NCBI RefSeq assembly: GCF_010858045.1 | Contig: NZ_JAAGVC010000008.1 | Span: 124,001-188,000, forward strand | Direction: 5' to 3' | DNA: 64,000 nucleotides | Source of the DNA: Nocardia cyriacigeorgica | Lineage (GTDB): Bacteria > Actinomycetota > Actinomycetes > Mycobacteriales > Mycobacteriaceae | Shown here: positions 35,024-43,298 of the stretch, one piece after another | How the letters are laid out: every line of letters starts with the position of its first letter | Numbering within the stretch: the first letter of the stretch is position 1 | Position numbers and translations under genes: made by a program | The notes under the pieces: model-generated | Databases searched by the model: none | What the model saw: only the letters and a program-made list of their open reading frames with translations | What the model was told of the DNA's origin: nothing

Positions 35024-35644
35024 ATGGCCGACGTCGGTCTGCTCTATGTCGGAGCCGTTCTCCTGGTCAACGGGCTCATGCTGCTCGGGGTCGTCCCGCC
35101 GCGCTCGGCCGCCCTGCTCAATCTGTTCGTCGGGGCGTTGCAATGCGTCCTGCCGACCGTCGCACTGGCCCAGGCGGGCGGCGATAAGGCGGCGATCCTG
35201 GCCGCGTCCGGGGTGTATCTGTTCGGTTTCACCTATCTCTACGTCGGAGTCAGCACCCTCGCCGGAGGTGAGGCACAAGGAATCGGCTGGTTCTCCGCCT
35301 TCGTCGCCGCGACCGCCCTGGTGTATGCCTGGATCTCCTTCGCACGCACGGAGGACCCGGTCTTCGGCGTCATCTGGCTCGCATGGTCGCTGCTGTGGGG
35401 CTTGTTCTTTCTCGTCCTCGGCCTCGGCAGGGTCGGGCTCACGCGCTTCACCGGCTGGGCCGCCGTCCTACTGAGCCAGCCGACCTGCACCGTCCCCGCC
35501 CTGTTGGCGCTGACCGGCACCTACCACCCCACCGCGGGCATGGCGGCGATCTGGGCTGCCGGGCTCCTCGCGGCTCTCGGCGGCGCCTGGTTGCTCGCCG
35601 GCCGCTACCACCTCGCGACCACAAATGTTCCCGCGGCGTCCTGA
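35024..35644 (+). CDS. amiS: AmiS/UreI-family amide channel
   Basis: A 206-residue membrane protein with six helices and the opening GLLYVGAVLLVNGLMLLG that is diagnostic of AmiS/UreI. Conserved family blocks VGALQCVLPTVALAQ, YLFGFTYLYVG and GWFSAFVAATALVYAW follow. UreI is a proton-gated urea channel; AmiS is thought to let short-chain amides enter. The ATG at 35024 aligns with known AmiS starts; a further ATG at 35003 lies inside the operator-like palindrome. It leads the amiS-amiE-amiB operon (45 bp before amiE). Confidence 0.9.
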   Translation: MADVGLLYVGAVLLVNGLMLLGVVPPRSAALLNLFVGALQCVLPTVALAQAGGDKAAILAASGVYLFGFTYLYVGVSTLAGGEAQGIGWFSAFVAATALVYAWISFARTEDPVFGVIWLAWSLLWGLFFLVLGLGRVGLTRFTGWAAVLLSQPTCTVPALLALTGTYHPTAGMAAIWAAGLLAALGGAWLLAGRYHLATTNVPAAS

Positions 35645-35689
35645 ACAGCGCCAACCGCCCGCCATGGGCCCGATAAAAGGAGAAATCGA

Positions 35690-36727
35690 ATGCGACACGG
35701 TGATATTTCGTCCAGTCCCGACACCGTCGGCGTGGCGGTGGTCAATTACAAGATGCCGCGCTTGCACACGAAAGCAGAGGTCATCGCCAACGCGCAGAAG
35801 ATCGCCGAGATGCTGATCGGCATGAAAACGGGTCTGCCGGGGATGGATCTGGTGATCTTCCCGGAGTACTCGACCCAGGGCATCATGTACGACGAGCAGG
35901 AAATGTACGCGACCGCGGCCACGGTTCCCGGTGCGGAAACCGAGATCTTCTCGGCCGCGTGCCGGCAGGCCGGCGTCTGGGGCGTCTTCTCGATCACCGG
36001 CGAACAGCACGAGGACCACCCGAACAAGCCGCCCTACAACACACTGGTCCTGATCAACGACCGGGGCGAGATCGTGCAGAAATACCGGAAGATCCTGCCC
36101 TGGTGCCCGATCGAGGGGTGGTATCCGGGTGACACCACCTACGTCACCGAGGGACCCAAAGGCCTGAAGGTATCGCTGATCATCTGCGATGACGGCAATT
36201 ACCCGGAGATCTGGCGCGACTGCGCGATGAAAGGTGCGGAGCTGATCGTGCGCTGCCAGGGCTACATGTATCCGGCCAAGGATCAGCAGGTGCTCATGGC
36301 CAAAGCCATGGCCTGGGCCAACAATTGCTATGTCGCCGTGGCGAATGCCGCCGGATTCGACGGCGTCTACTCCTACTTCGGGCATTCGGCCATCATCGGG
36401 TTCGATGGCCGCACCCTCGGCGAAACGGGTGAGGAAGAGTACGGAATCCAGTACGCCCAGCTGTCGGTGGCGGCGATTCGCGACGCGCGCGCGAACGACC
36501 AATCCCAGAACCATTTGTTCAAACTGCTGCACCGCGGCTACTCCGGCGTGCATGCCGCCGGCGACGGCGATCGCGGCGTGGCCGACTGCCCCTTCGAGTT
36601 CTACAAGTTGTGGGTGACCGACGCGGTCAAGGCCCAGCAACAGGTGGAGGAGATGACCCGCGACACCGTCGGCGTCGCCGAGTGCCGGGTCGGCGCGCTA
36701 CCCGTCGAGCAGACCACCGAAGCGTAG
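35690..36727 (+). CDS. amiE: aliphatic amidase
   Basis: A 345-residue nitrilase-superfamily amidase, the same length as Pseudomonas AmiE (346). The catalytic triad is at the canonical positions: Glu59 (FPEYS), Lys134 (KYRK) and Cys166 ([10 protein letters not shown]). It hydrolyses acetamide, propionamide and similar short amides to the acid and ammonia, and usually forms hexamers. AAAAGGAGA lies just before the ATG. It sits between the amide channel and a ClpB-like ATPase, so the operon supplies nitrogen and carbon from amides. Confidence 0.95.
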   Translation: MRHGDISSSPDTVGVAVVNYKMPRLHTKAEVIANAQKIAEMLIGMKTGLPGMDLVIFPEYSTQGIMYDEQEMYATAATVPGAETEIFSAACRQAGVWGVFSITGEQHEDHPNKPPYNTLVLINDRGEIVQKYRKILPWCPIEGWYPGDTTYVTEGPKGLKVSLIICDDGNYPEIWRDCAMKGAELIVRCQGYMYPAKDQQVLMAKAMAWANNCYVAVANAAGFDGVYSYFGHSAIIGFDGRTLGETGEEEYGIQYAQLSVAAIRDARANDQSQNHLFKLLHRGYSGVHAAGDGDRGVADCPFEFYKLWVTDAVKAQQQVEEMTRDTVGVAECRVGALPVEQTTEA

Positions 36728-36735
36728 GAGGACCC

Positions 36736-37785
36736 GTGCCGTACCTGACCGACATGCTCCACGACCAGAATCGGTCACCCGCCGCACCGGCGCGCACCGA
36801 TTCGGCCACCGGATTCGATCGGCAGGCGCTGGCAGCACGTCTGAGCGAGTCCGTCCTCGGACAAGCCGACGCCGTCGACGCCGTCGTGCGCGCGGTCACC
36901 CTCGCGCACGTCGGCGCCACGGACCCGCACGGCCCCCTGGCCAGCGTGCTGCTCGCAGGACCCACCGGAGTCGGCAAAACCGAACTCGTCCGCCGGCTGG
37001 CCGCCGAGTTGCGCAGCGGCCCGGACGATGTGTGCCGAGTGGATATGAACGCGTTCGCGCAAGAGCATTACGCCGCGTCCTTCAGCGGCGCGCCGCCCGG
37101 GTACGCCGGCAGCAAGGAGTCGCTGACGGTGTTCGACCGGGACACCGTCGAGGGCACAACCTATCGGCCGGGAATCGTGTTGTTCGACGAGATCGAGAAG
37201 GCCGACGTCACCGTGCTGCGGGCATTGCTGCATGTCCTCGACACCGGAGAACTGCGTTTGGCCAACGGGAAGGAACGCATCTCCTTCCGCAACTGCTATG
37301 TCTTCATGACCTCCAATCTCGGCTCCGCTCAATGGGTGCACCGGCGGGCCCGCCGGTGGCGGCCGTCGATGCCGCGGGGCCGCACCGATGACGGCGCGCG
37401 GCATCGAGAGCTCACACTCGAGGCGGTGCAACGGTTCCTGGATCCGGAGTTCTTCAACCGGATCGACGAAATCGTCGTATTGAATTCCATCACCGCCGAC
37501 ACCGCACGGCGCATCGCGCGACTGGAGACCGATCGGCTCGCCGCCCGGCTCCGCCACCGGGGCGTACAGCTCACCTGTGCGGATTCGGTCATCGATCTGC
37601 TGGCCGTGGAGGGATTCGACCCCGCGTTCGGTGCTCGCGCCATGCGGCGGCGGATCCGGAGCCGGGTCGCCGCGCCGGTCGCCGACACGATCGTGCGGTA
37701 TCGAACCCCTGGCGAACCACTGACGTTGTCGGCGGCCGTTCGCGACGGCCGGGTTGTGGTCTATCGCATGGACGAGATCGACTGA
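36736..37785 (+). CDS. amiB: ClpB-like AAA+ ATPase (AmiB-like)
   Basis: A 349-residue single-ring AAA+ protein similar to the second ATPase domain of ClpA/ClpB. It has SVLGQADAVDAVVRAV, Walker A GPTGVGKTE, the pore-type GAPPGYAGS, Walker B GIVLFDEIEKAD, sensor region VFMTSNLGS, FFNRIDEIVVL with the arginine finger, and a C-terminal D2-small domain (GFDPAFGARAMRRRI). The Pseudomonas ami operon has an AmiB of this type after amiE. The GTG start follows GGAGG 5 nt earlier. It may assist folding or assembly of the amidase; that role is unproven. Confidence 0.85.
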   Translation: MPYLTDMLHDQNRSPAAPARTDSATGFDRQALAARLSESVLGQADAVDAVVRAVTLAHVGATDPHGPLASVLLAGPTGVGKTELVRRLAAELRSGPDDVCRVDMNAFAQEHYAASFSGAPPGYAGSKESLTVFDRDTVEGTTYRPGIVLFDEIEKADVTVLRALLHVLDTGELRLANGKERISFRNCYVFMTSNLGSAQWVHRRARRWRPSMPRGRTDDGARHRELTLEAVQRFLDPEFFNRIDEIVVLNSITADTARRIARLETDRLAARLRHRGVQLTCADSVIDLLAVEGFDPAFGARAMRRRIRSRVAAPVADTIVRYRTPGEPLTLSAAVRDGRVVVYRMDEID

Positions 37786-37792
37786 CGCTGCG

Positions 37793-37837
37793 CTGATCGG
37801 CGTGCCCCGCTCCGGATACTCCCGGCACGCCGATCAG
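37793..37837. terminator. bidirectional terminator between amiB and amiC-like gene
   Basis: Perfect 14-base arms (37793-37806 and 37824-37837) flank a 17-base loop, 7 bp after the amiB stop. The distal arm covers the stop codon of the convergent AmiC-like gene. The hairpin can serve both strands. Confidence 0.75.
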
Positions 37838-38907
37838 AGGCAGGTCACGATGTCGAAATCGAAACCGTTCGCCACGGCCAGGTGGATCCGCTGACGGGCC
37901 TCGTTCCCGTGGAACTCGACCGTCCCCCGCGGCCCCTCGAAGGCGATGCCGTGGGGGACGGGGTCGGGATCGTCGAACCGTCCCGATCGCCGAGCCATCG
38001 CCGCCAGCAATTGCCCTCCCTCATAACAGGATTCGGCTGCCGCGCCGATGGCGGGAGCGACCGCGCCGTGCAATCCGGTGTATCCGCGCACCAGCTCCAT
38101 CGCATTGCCGTCGGTCAGCGAACGGAAATAGCCCGAGGCCACCACGAGCCCGCGAGTCGCGTCCGCACCGCTGGCCAGCAGCATGTTCTCGTCCATCAGC
38201 GGGCTGAATCGCAAGATCGAGTCCTGCAGGCCCCGCCGCGCGAAGGCTCGATTGAACTGCACGGCGTCCTGGCCGACCAGCAGCATGAGCACCGACTCAC
38301 AGCCCGAACGCGCGACCCGCTCGACCACCGTGCGCATATTGCCGCCCCCGAGCTTCACGAACGCGCCCCCGACGAGATCCAGCCCGAGCTCACTCGCGAA
38401 GTGCCGCACCGCACTCAGCGATTGCTGCGGCCACACGTAATCGTCGCCCACCACGAACCATTTCCGGGTGCCGGTATGGTCACGCAGCCATCGCAGCGCC
38501 GGCGCGATCTGCTGACGCGGCGTCTCGCCGCAGCAATACACACCGGGCCGGGTCTCCCCGCCCTCGTACAGCGAGCTGTACGCATAGGGTATCCGCCCGG
38601 CCAGTACCGGAGCCAGCGCATTGCGCACCGACGAAATGTGCCATCCGCTCACCGCGTCGATATGGCCGGCATCGGCCAGCCGGGCGACCTCCGCGGCCAC
38701 CCGCTCCGGCGCCGCACCACCGTCGACGATCTCGAGCTCCACTTCGCGGCCGAGGACCCCACCGCCGGCATTCAGATCGTGGGCGAGTAGTTCGCCGACC
38801 GCCTCGCAGGAAGCGCCGAACAACCCCGCCGGCCCTTGCAGCGGAATCACCAGGGCCAGCCGCCAGACATCGGCGCGGGCGCGCCCGAGCACCGGTCCGC
38901 CGGTCAT
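37834..38907 (-). CDS. AmiC-like amide/urea-binding sensor protein
   Basis: A 357-residue type I periplasmic-binding fold of the branched-chain amino acid/urea/amide class: LALVIPLQGPAGLFGASCEAV at the start, LNAGGGVLGREVELEIVDGG, and an LVGQDAVQFNRAFARRGL block. It has no signal peptide, like Pseudomonas AmiC, which is a cytosolic negative regulator that senses amides. It lies convergent to amiB and divergent to the MarR gene, with the shared palindrome between. Classical AmiC works with the antiterminator AmiR; none is present, so it must act through the MarR protein or another partner. Confidence 0.78.
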   Translation of the reverse strand: MTGGPVLGRARADVWRLALVIPLQGPAGLFGASCEAVGELLAHDLNAGGGVLGREVELEIVDGGAAPERVAAEVARLADAGHIDAVSGWHISSVRNALAPVLAGRIPYAYSSLYEGGETRPGVYCCGETPRQQIAPALRWLRDHTGTRKWFVVGDDYVWPQQSLSAVRHFASELGLDLVGGAFVKLGGGNMRTVVERVARSGCESVLMLLVGQDAVQFNRAFARRGLQDSILRFSPLMDENMLLASGADATRGLVVASGYFRSLTDGNAMELVRGYTGLHGAVAPAIGAAAESCYEGGQLLAAMARRSGRFDDPDPVPHGIAFEGPRGTVEFHGNEARQRIHLAVANGFDFDIVTCL

Positions 38908-38959
38908 CGACTTCTCCCGCAGACCGACAGGCGTGCTGTCCCGATCGAGGCTGATATCA

Positions 38960-38971
38960 TTTCAAGTGAAA
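38960..38971. promoter_or_regulatory. TTTCANNTGAAA element between amiC-like and marR genes
   Basis: TTTCAAGTGAAA lies 45 bp before the marR start and 52 bp before the amiC-like start. With its left flank ATCA it repeats the second box upstream of amiS. It is well placed for autoregulation and for joint control of both divergent genes. Confidence 0.6.
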
Positions 38972-39016
38972 GTATTCAGGTCGATCGACCCGGCCGCAAC
39001 GGTTCGAGAGGATTCG

Positions 39017-39448
39017 ATGGAGCACCACGTCGCAACGACCGACAGCGAGCCTTCGCTGACGACGCTGCTCCTCACCACCACCCGCGAACTGACCGCCGCC
39101 GTCGAAGGGCACCTCTCCGACACCGGACTCGGTATCGACGACTGGCTGGTCATCGCCACGCTGGCCACCGAGCCCGAACTCACGATGACCGAACTGCGCC
39201 ACCGCACCCTGACCTCCGCGCCCACGCTCTCCCGGGTCACCGATCGCCTGGTGTCGAGGGCGCTGCTGTTCCGGGAGGTCGACGCCGCGGACCGGCGGCG
39301 GGTACGCCTGCACCTCACCAAACGCGGCGCGGAGCTGCATCAGAAGCTCGACCCCGTGATCCGGGCCGCCGAACGCGAGTGGACCGCCGCGAACGACGGC
39401 AACCTGCTGCTCACCTCACTCCAGCGCCACGGATTCGGTACCCGCTAG
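39017..39448 (+). CDS. MarR family regulator of the amide locus
   Basis: A 143-residue winged-helix protein: dimer helix with LLLTTTRELTAAVEGHL, recognition helix region TSAPTLSRVTDRLVSRALL and wing DAADRRRVRLHLTKRG. The ATG at 39017 follows GAGAGGA. Mycobacterium smegmatis acetamidase is controlled by a MarR-type repressor (AmiA) together with AmiC and AmiD, so a similar job here is likely. TTTCANNTGAAA elements near its own start and near amiS are the proposed sites. Its last 33 bp overlap the 3' end of the convergent eutC gene. Confidence 0.85.
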   Translation: MEHHVATTDSEPSLTTLLLTTTRELTAAVEGHLSDTGLGIDDWLVIATLATEPELTMTELRHRTLTSAPTLSRVTDRLVSRALLFREVDAADRRRVRLHLTKRGAELHQKLDPVIRAAEREWTAANDGNLLLTSLQRHGFGTR

Positions 39449-40192
39449 CGCGTCGCCCGAGGTGTCTTTGAGGGCGACGCCGGAGCGGCCGAGCGCGCGG
39501 GCGCCCGCGACCAGGCCCGCGGTGATGGCCGCCGCGCGGCGGTAGCCGAGGCCTTCGGGCGGGTGGATATTGGAGACGCAGTTGCGGTCGGCGTCGGTGC
39601 GGCCGGGCCGGGGCAGGTGGGTGAGATAGATGCCGAGGCTGTCGGCGACCGAGAGACCGGGGCGTTCACCGATGAGCATGATCAGCGTGCGCACGCCGAG
39701 CGCGGCGCCGATATGGTCGCCCAGCGCGACCCGGGCCTGCACGGCGAGCACCGGCAGGGCGAGGCTGTAGTGCGGGCGCAATTCCTCGGCCAGCGCCGCG
39801 AGCAGGCCGGGGCCGTGGTCGTCGAGTGCGCGCGGCGACAACCCGTCGGCCAGCACGAAGCCGATGTCGGCACCGGTCTGCGACAGCGGTGACAGGTCGG
39901 CCGGGGCGCGGCCGAGATCGGGGCGGCGCAGGTACTCACCGCGGTCGCTCGCCTTGCTGCGCACGACCGCCGGCGCGCCGAGCCCCAGACCCGCGATCCG
40001 CTCGCCGAGCACCTCGGCATCGAACGGCAGATGCACCGCATCACGGGCGGCGGCGTGCGCGGCACGAAACTCCAGCACCCGCTGGGTGGGCAGCGCGCTG
40101 CCGGCGCGGCCGAGCCCGATCCTGGCCTGGGTGGTGCGGCGCAACGGCGCCCACACGTCGGGCGGGGAATCGGCGGCGTTGTCGATCTCCAC
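39416..40192 (-). CDS. eutC: ethanolamine ammonia-lyase small subunit
   Basis: A 258-residue EutC: WAPLRRTTQARIGLGRAGSALPT near the start, the VLADGLSPRALDDHG block, LIGERPGLSVADSLGIYLTH, and NCVSNIHPPEGLGYRRAA with the conserved CxSNI/HPPxGL motif. The GTG at 40192 has AGGAGG 7 nt upstream; the alternative TTG at 40198 is too close to that site. EutC with EutB uses adenosylcobalamin to convert ethanolamine to acetaldehyde and ammonia. It follows eutB by 15 bp and ends in a short antisense overlap with the MarR gene. Confidence 0.93.
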   Translation of the reverse strand: MEIDNAADSPPDVWAPLRRTTQARIGLGRAGSALPTQRVLEFRAAHAAARDAVHLPFDAEVLGERIAGLGLGAPAVVRSKASDRGEYLRRPDLGRAPADLSPLSQTGADIGFVLADGLSPRALDDHGPGLLAALAEELRPHYSLALPVLAVQARVALGDHIGAALGVRTLIMLIGERPGLSVADSLGIYLTHLPRPGRTDADRNCVSNIHPPEGLGYRRAAAITAGLVAGARALGRSGVALKDTSGDALAGTESVALE

Positions 40193-40207
40193 GGGCAATC
40201 CTCCTGG

Positions 40208-41614
40208 TCAGCGAGCGGTCAGGGCGAGCAGCGGTGACGCGGCGGCGTCCACCGGCAGGATCCGGCCCGATTCGTCGGCCATCCCGAGCCCGTGCAGCCA
40301 GGCCTCGAACTCGGGTGCGGCCCGCAGCCCCAGCACCTGACGCACATACAGCGCGTCGTGAAAAGACAGGCTCTGATAGCCGAGCATGACGTCGTCGGCG
40401 CCGGGCACCGCGATCACGAACGCCGCTCCCGCCACGCCGAGCAGGGTGAGCAGAGTGTCCATATCGTCCTGGTCGGCCTCGGCGTGGTTGGTGTAGCAGA
40501 CGTCCACGCCCATCGGCAATCCGAGCAATTTGCCGCAGAAATGATCCTCGAGCCCGGCACGGATGATCTGCTTGCCGTCGTAGAGGTATTCGGGTCCGAT
40601 GAAGCCGACGACGGTGTTCACCAGCAGCGGGTCCAGGGCCCGCGCCACCGCGTAGGCCCGCGCCTCCAGCGTCTGCTGATCCACCGGTCGCCCGCCGGTG
40701 CCCAGGTGGGCTCCCGCCGACAGCGCCGAGCCCTGACCGGTTTCCAGATACATCACGTTGTTCCCGGCCGTCCCCCGCCCCAGCGCACGGGCCGCGTCGT
40801 TCGCCTCGGCCAGCAGCGGCAGCGTGACGCCGAAGCTCGCGTTGGCGCCCTCGGTGCCCGCGATGGACTGGAATACCAGATCGACGGGGACGTTCTTGTC
40901 GATGAGTTCCATCGTCGTGGTCACGTGGGAGAGCACACAGGACTGCATCGGAATGTCGAAGCGGGTGCGCACGTCGTCGAGCAGATACAGCAGATCCGCT
41001 GTCGCCCTTGGTGAATCGGTGGCCGGGTTGATGCCGATGACGGCGTCGCCGCAGCCCATCAGCAGCCCGTCGAGGGTGGCGGCGGCGATGCCGCGCGGAT
41101 CGTCGGTGGGATGGTTCGGTTGCAGGCGCGTGGCAATCCGGCCGGGCAGACCGATCGTGGTGCGGAACGCCGAGGTCACGGTGATCGCCTTGGCCACCGC
41201 GATCAGGTCCTGGTTGCGCATGATCTTCGAGACCGCCGCGACCATTTCCGGGGTCAGGCCCGCGGCGATCCCGGACAGGGTCGCCGCGGCATCGGGCGTG
41301 GCCGCGGTGGCCAGCAGCCAATCCCGGAAGCCGCCGACGGTGAGGTGCGCGATCGGGGCGAAGGCCGTCCGGTCGTGGCCGTCGACGATCAGCCGGGTCA
41401 CGTCGTCGGTTTCGTAGGGCACCACCTGCTCGTCGAGGAAGGTGGTCAGCGGCAGGTCGGCCAGCACCCAGCAGGCGGCGGCGCGCTCGGCGTCGGACTC
41501 GGCCGCGCAGCCGGCGAGCTGGTCGCCCGAGCGCAGCGGGGTGGCCTTGGCCAGCACCTCCACCAGCGAGCCGAAACTGAAATTCCGGCCGGACACGCTC
41601 TGGTGATAGGTCAT
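40208..41614 (-). CDS. eutB: ethanolamine ammonia-lyase large subunit
   Basis: A 468-residue TIM-barrel subunit, close to the 453-468 of known EutB. Signatures include AGLTPEMVAAVSKIMRNQDL, CGDAVIGINPATDS, MQSCVLSHVTTTMELI, QSIAGTEGANASFGV, MYLETGQGSALSAGAHLG and the late MGVDVCYTNHAEADQDD. It carries the substrate and B12 sites of the ammonia-lyase. Its ATG overlaps the permease stop by 4 nt. No reactivase (eutA) or shell protein genes accompany it in the window. Confidence 0.95.
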   Translation of the reverse strand: MTYHQSVSGRNFSFGSLVEVLAKATPLRSGDQLAGCAAESDAERAAACWVLADLPLTTFLDEQVVPYETDDVTRLIVDGHDRTAFAPIAHLTVGGFRDWLLATAATPDAAATLSGIAAGLTPEMVAAVSKIMRNQDLIAVAKAITVTSAFRTTIGLPGRIATRLQPNHPTDDPRGIAAATLDGLLMGCGDAVIGINPATDSPRATADLLYLLDDVRTRFDIPMQSCVLSHVTTTMELIDKNVPVDLVFQSIAGTEGANASFGVTLPLLAEANDAARALGRGTAGNNVMYLETGQGSALSAGAHLGTGGRPVDQQTLEARAYAVARALDPLLVNTVVGFIGPEYLYDGKQIIRAGLEDHFCGKLLGLPMGVDVCYTNHAEADQDDMDTLLTLLGVAGAAFVIAVPGADDVMLGYQSLSFHDALYVRQVLGLRAAPEFEAWLHGLGMADESGRILPVDAAASPLLALTAR

Positions 41615-43050
41615 TCGAGTTCCTCCTCGGCGCGGGCCAGCACGGCGAACTCCTCATCGGGCGAGTTCGCGACCAGCCGGTGGCGGCTGTAGAGGCCGAA
41701 GTAGGCCAGGAAGGCGGCGAACACCGCCAGGCAGCACAGCGCGGCCTTGGTATCGACCAGGAAGGTGGCCACGACCGCGAACGCGGCGACAACCAGCGCG
41801 AAACCGGTGGTGGCGATGCCACCCGGGGTGCGGTAGGGCCGCGGCATCCCCGGCTCGCGGCGGCGCAGCACGATGTGGCTGGTCATCATCAACACATAGC
41901 TGAGCGCGGCGCCGAACACCGCCATATTCAGCAGCGTCGCGCCCTGACCGGTGAAGGTGAGCCCGAACCCGATCGCGCCGGGCACGATCAGCGCGAGTAC
42001 CGGCGCCTTGCGAGAGTTGGTGACCGACAACGACTTCGGCAGATAACCTGCCCGCGAGAGCGCGAACAGCTGGCGGGAGTAGGCGTAGATGATGGAGAAG
42101 AAGCTGGCGATCAGGCCGGCCAGACCGATGTAGTTCACGACCGTGGCCGCGCCGCTGTCGCCGAGCGCCTCCACCAGCGGGTTGCCCGAGGACTGCATGG
42201 CCTCGGCTCCACCCGCGCCGGTGGTGAGCACCAGCACGAGGGCGCAGGTCACCAGCAGCACACCCATCGCCGCGACGATACCGCGCGGAACATTGCGCTC
42301 GGGATTCCTCGTCTCCTCGGCCGCCAGCGGAACCCCCTCCACCGCGAGGAAGAACCAGATCGCGAACGGGATCGCCGCCCAGATGCCGAGGTAGCCGTGC
42401 GGCAGCACGCTGGAGGCGCCCGCGGCGTCGCTGACCGGAATGTCGGTCAGGTTGGCCACATCGAAGTGCCCGATCGCGGCGACGACGAACACGATCAGCC
42501 CGACCAGTGCGACGGCGGTGATCACGAACATCACCTTCAGCGCCTCGCCCACACCGCTGAGGTGGATGCCGATGAACACCGCGTAGACAGCCAGATACAC
42601 CCACCAGCCGTCCTGGATGCCGAACAGTCCGAGCGATTCCACGTAGGCGCCGATGAAGGTGGCGATCGCGGCGGGCGCGATGGCGTATTCGATGAGAATG
42701 GCCGTTCCGGTGGCGAATCCACCCCACGGACCGAGCGCGCGCCGGGCGAAGGTATATCCACCGCCCGCGGCGGGCAGCGCCGAACTCATCTCGGCCATTC
42801 CGAGCACCATCGCCAGATACATGGCGGCGATGATCACCGCGGCGATCGCCAGCCCACCGAAACCGCCCTGTTCCAGGCCGAAGTTCCAGCCGGAATAGTC
42901 GCCGGAGATCACATAACTCACACCGAGCCCGGCCAGCAGCAGCCAGCCGGCGCTGCCGCGCTTCAGCTGGCGTCTGGCCAGGTAATCGCTGGATTCCTCG
43001 TGCGATTCACTCCCCTGATCCCGGGATTTGTCGGCGTCGAGAACAGACAT
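41611..43050 (-). CDS. eat: ethanolamine permease (APC family)
   Basis: A 479-residue APC-superfamily permease with about twelve helices after a hydrophilic N-terminal tail. The start GVSYVISGDYSGWNFGLEQGGFGGL and the later FAIWFFLAVEGVPLAAEETRNP fit the ethanolamine permease branch. The ATG at 43050 has GGAG 7 nt before it; the frame extends upstream without support. It is first in the eat-eutB-eutC unit, coupled by 4 nt to eutB, so it should supply ethanolamine. Divergent from the next APC permease with 248 bp between. Confidence 0.88.
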   Translation of the reverse strand: MSVLDADKSRDQGSESHEESSDYLARRQLKRGSAGWLLLAGLGVSYVISGDYSGWNFGLEQGGFGGLAIAAVIIAAMYLAMVLGMAEMSSALPAAGGGYTFARRALGPWGGFATGTAILIEYAIAPAAIATFIGAYVESLGLFGIQDGWWVYLAVYAVFIGIHLSGVGEALKVMFVITAVALVGLIVFVVAAIGHFDVANLTDIPVSDAAGASSVLPHGYLGIWAAIPFAIWFFLAVEGVPLAAEETRNPERNVPRGIVAAMGVLLVTCALVLVLTTGAGGAEAMQSSGNPLVEALGDSGAATVVNYIGLAGLIASFFSIIYAYSRQLFALSRAGYLPKSLSVTNSRKAPVLALIVPGAIGFGLTFTGQGATLLNMAVFGAALSYVLMMTSHIVLRRREPGMPRPYRTPGGIATTGFALVVAAFAVVATFLVDTKAALCCLAVFAAFLAYFGLYSRHRLVANSPDEEFAVLARAEEELE

Positions 43051-43298
43051 CTGCGGCTCCATACGGACATCGGATATTCGGCTGCGAGCAATCGCGGGCA
43101 CAACCCGGAAATGCTCGTGTCGGCACAACGTACTGAGCGGATATGACGCGCTGCCTACGTTTGTCGAATCTGTTGTGAGAAATCGTGCGCCGGAAATTCC
43201 CACCCCGCGTAACACGGCGGAAACATTCATCCTGCGCGCTTGTGATAATCGTCGTTACGGCGCCGGCCCGCGGCGTCGTGCAGACAGGACGGAGCGCG

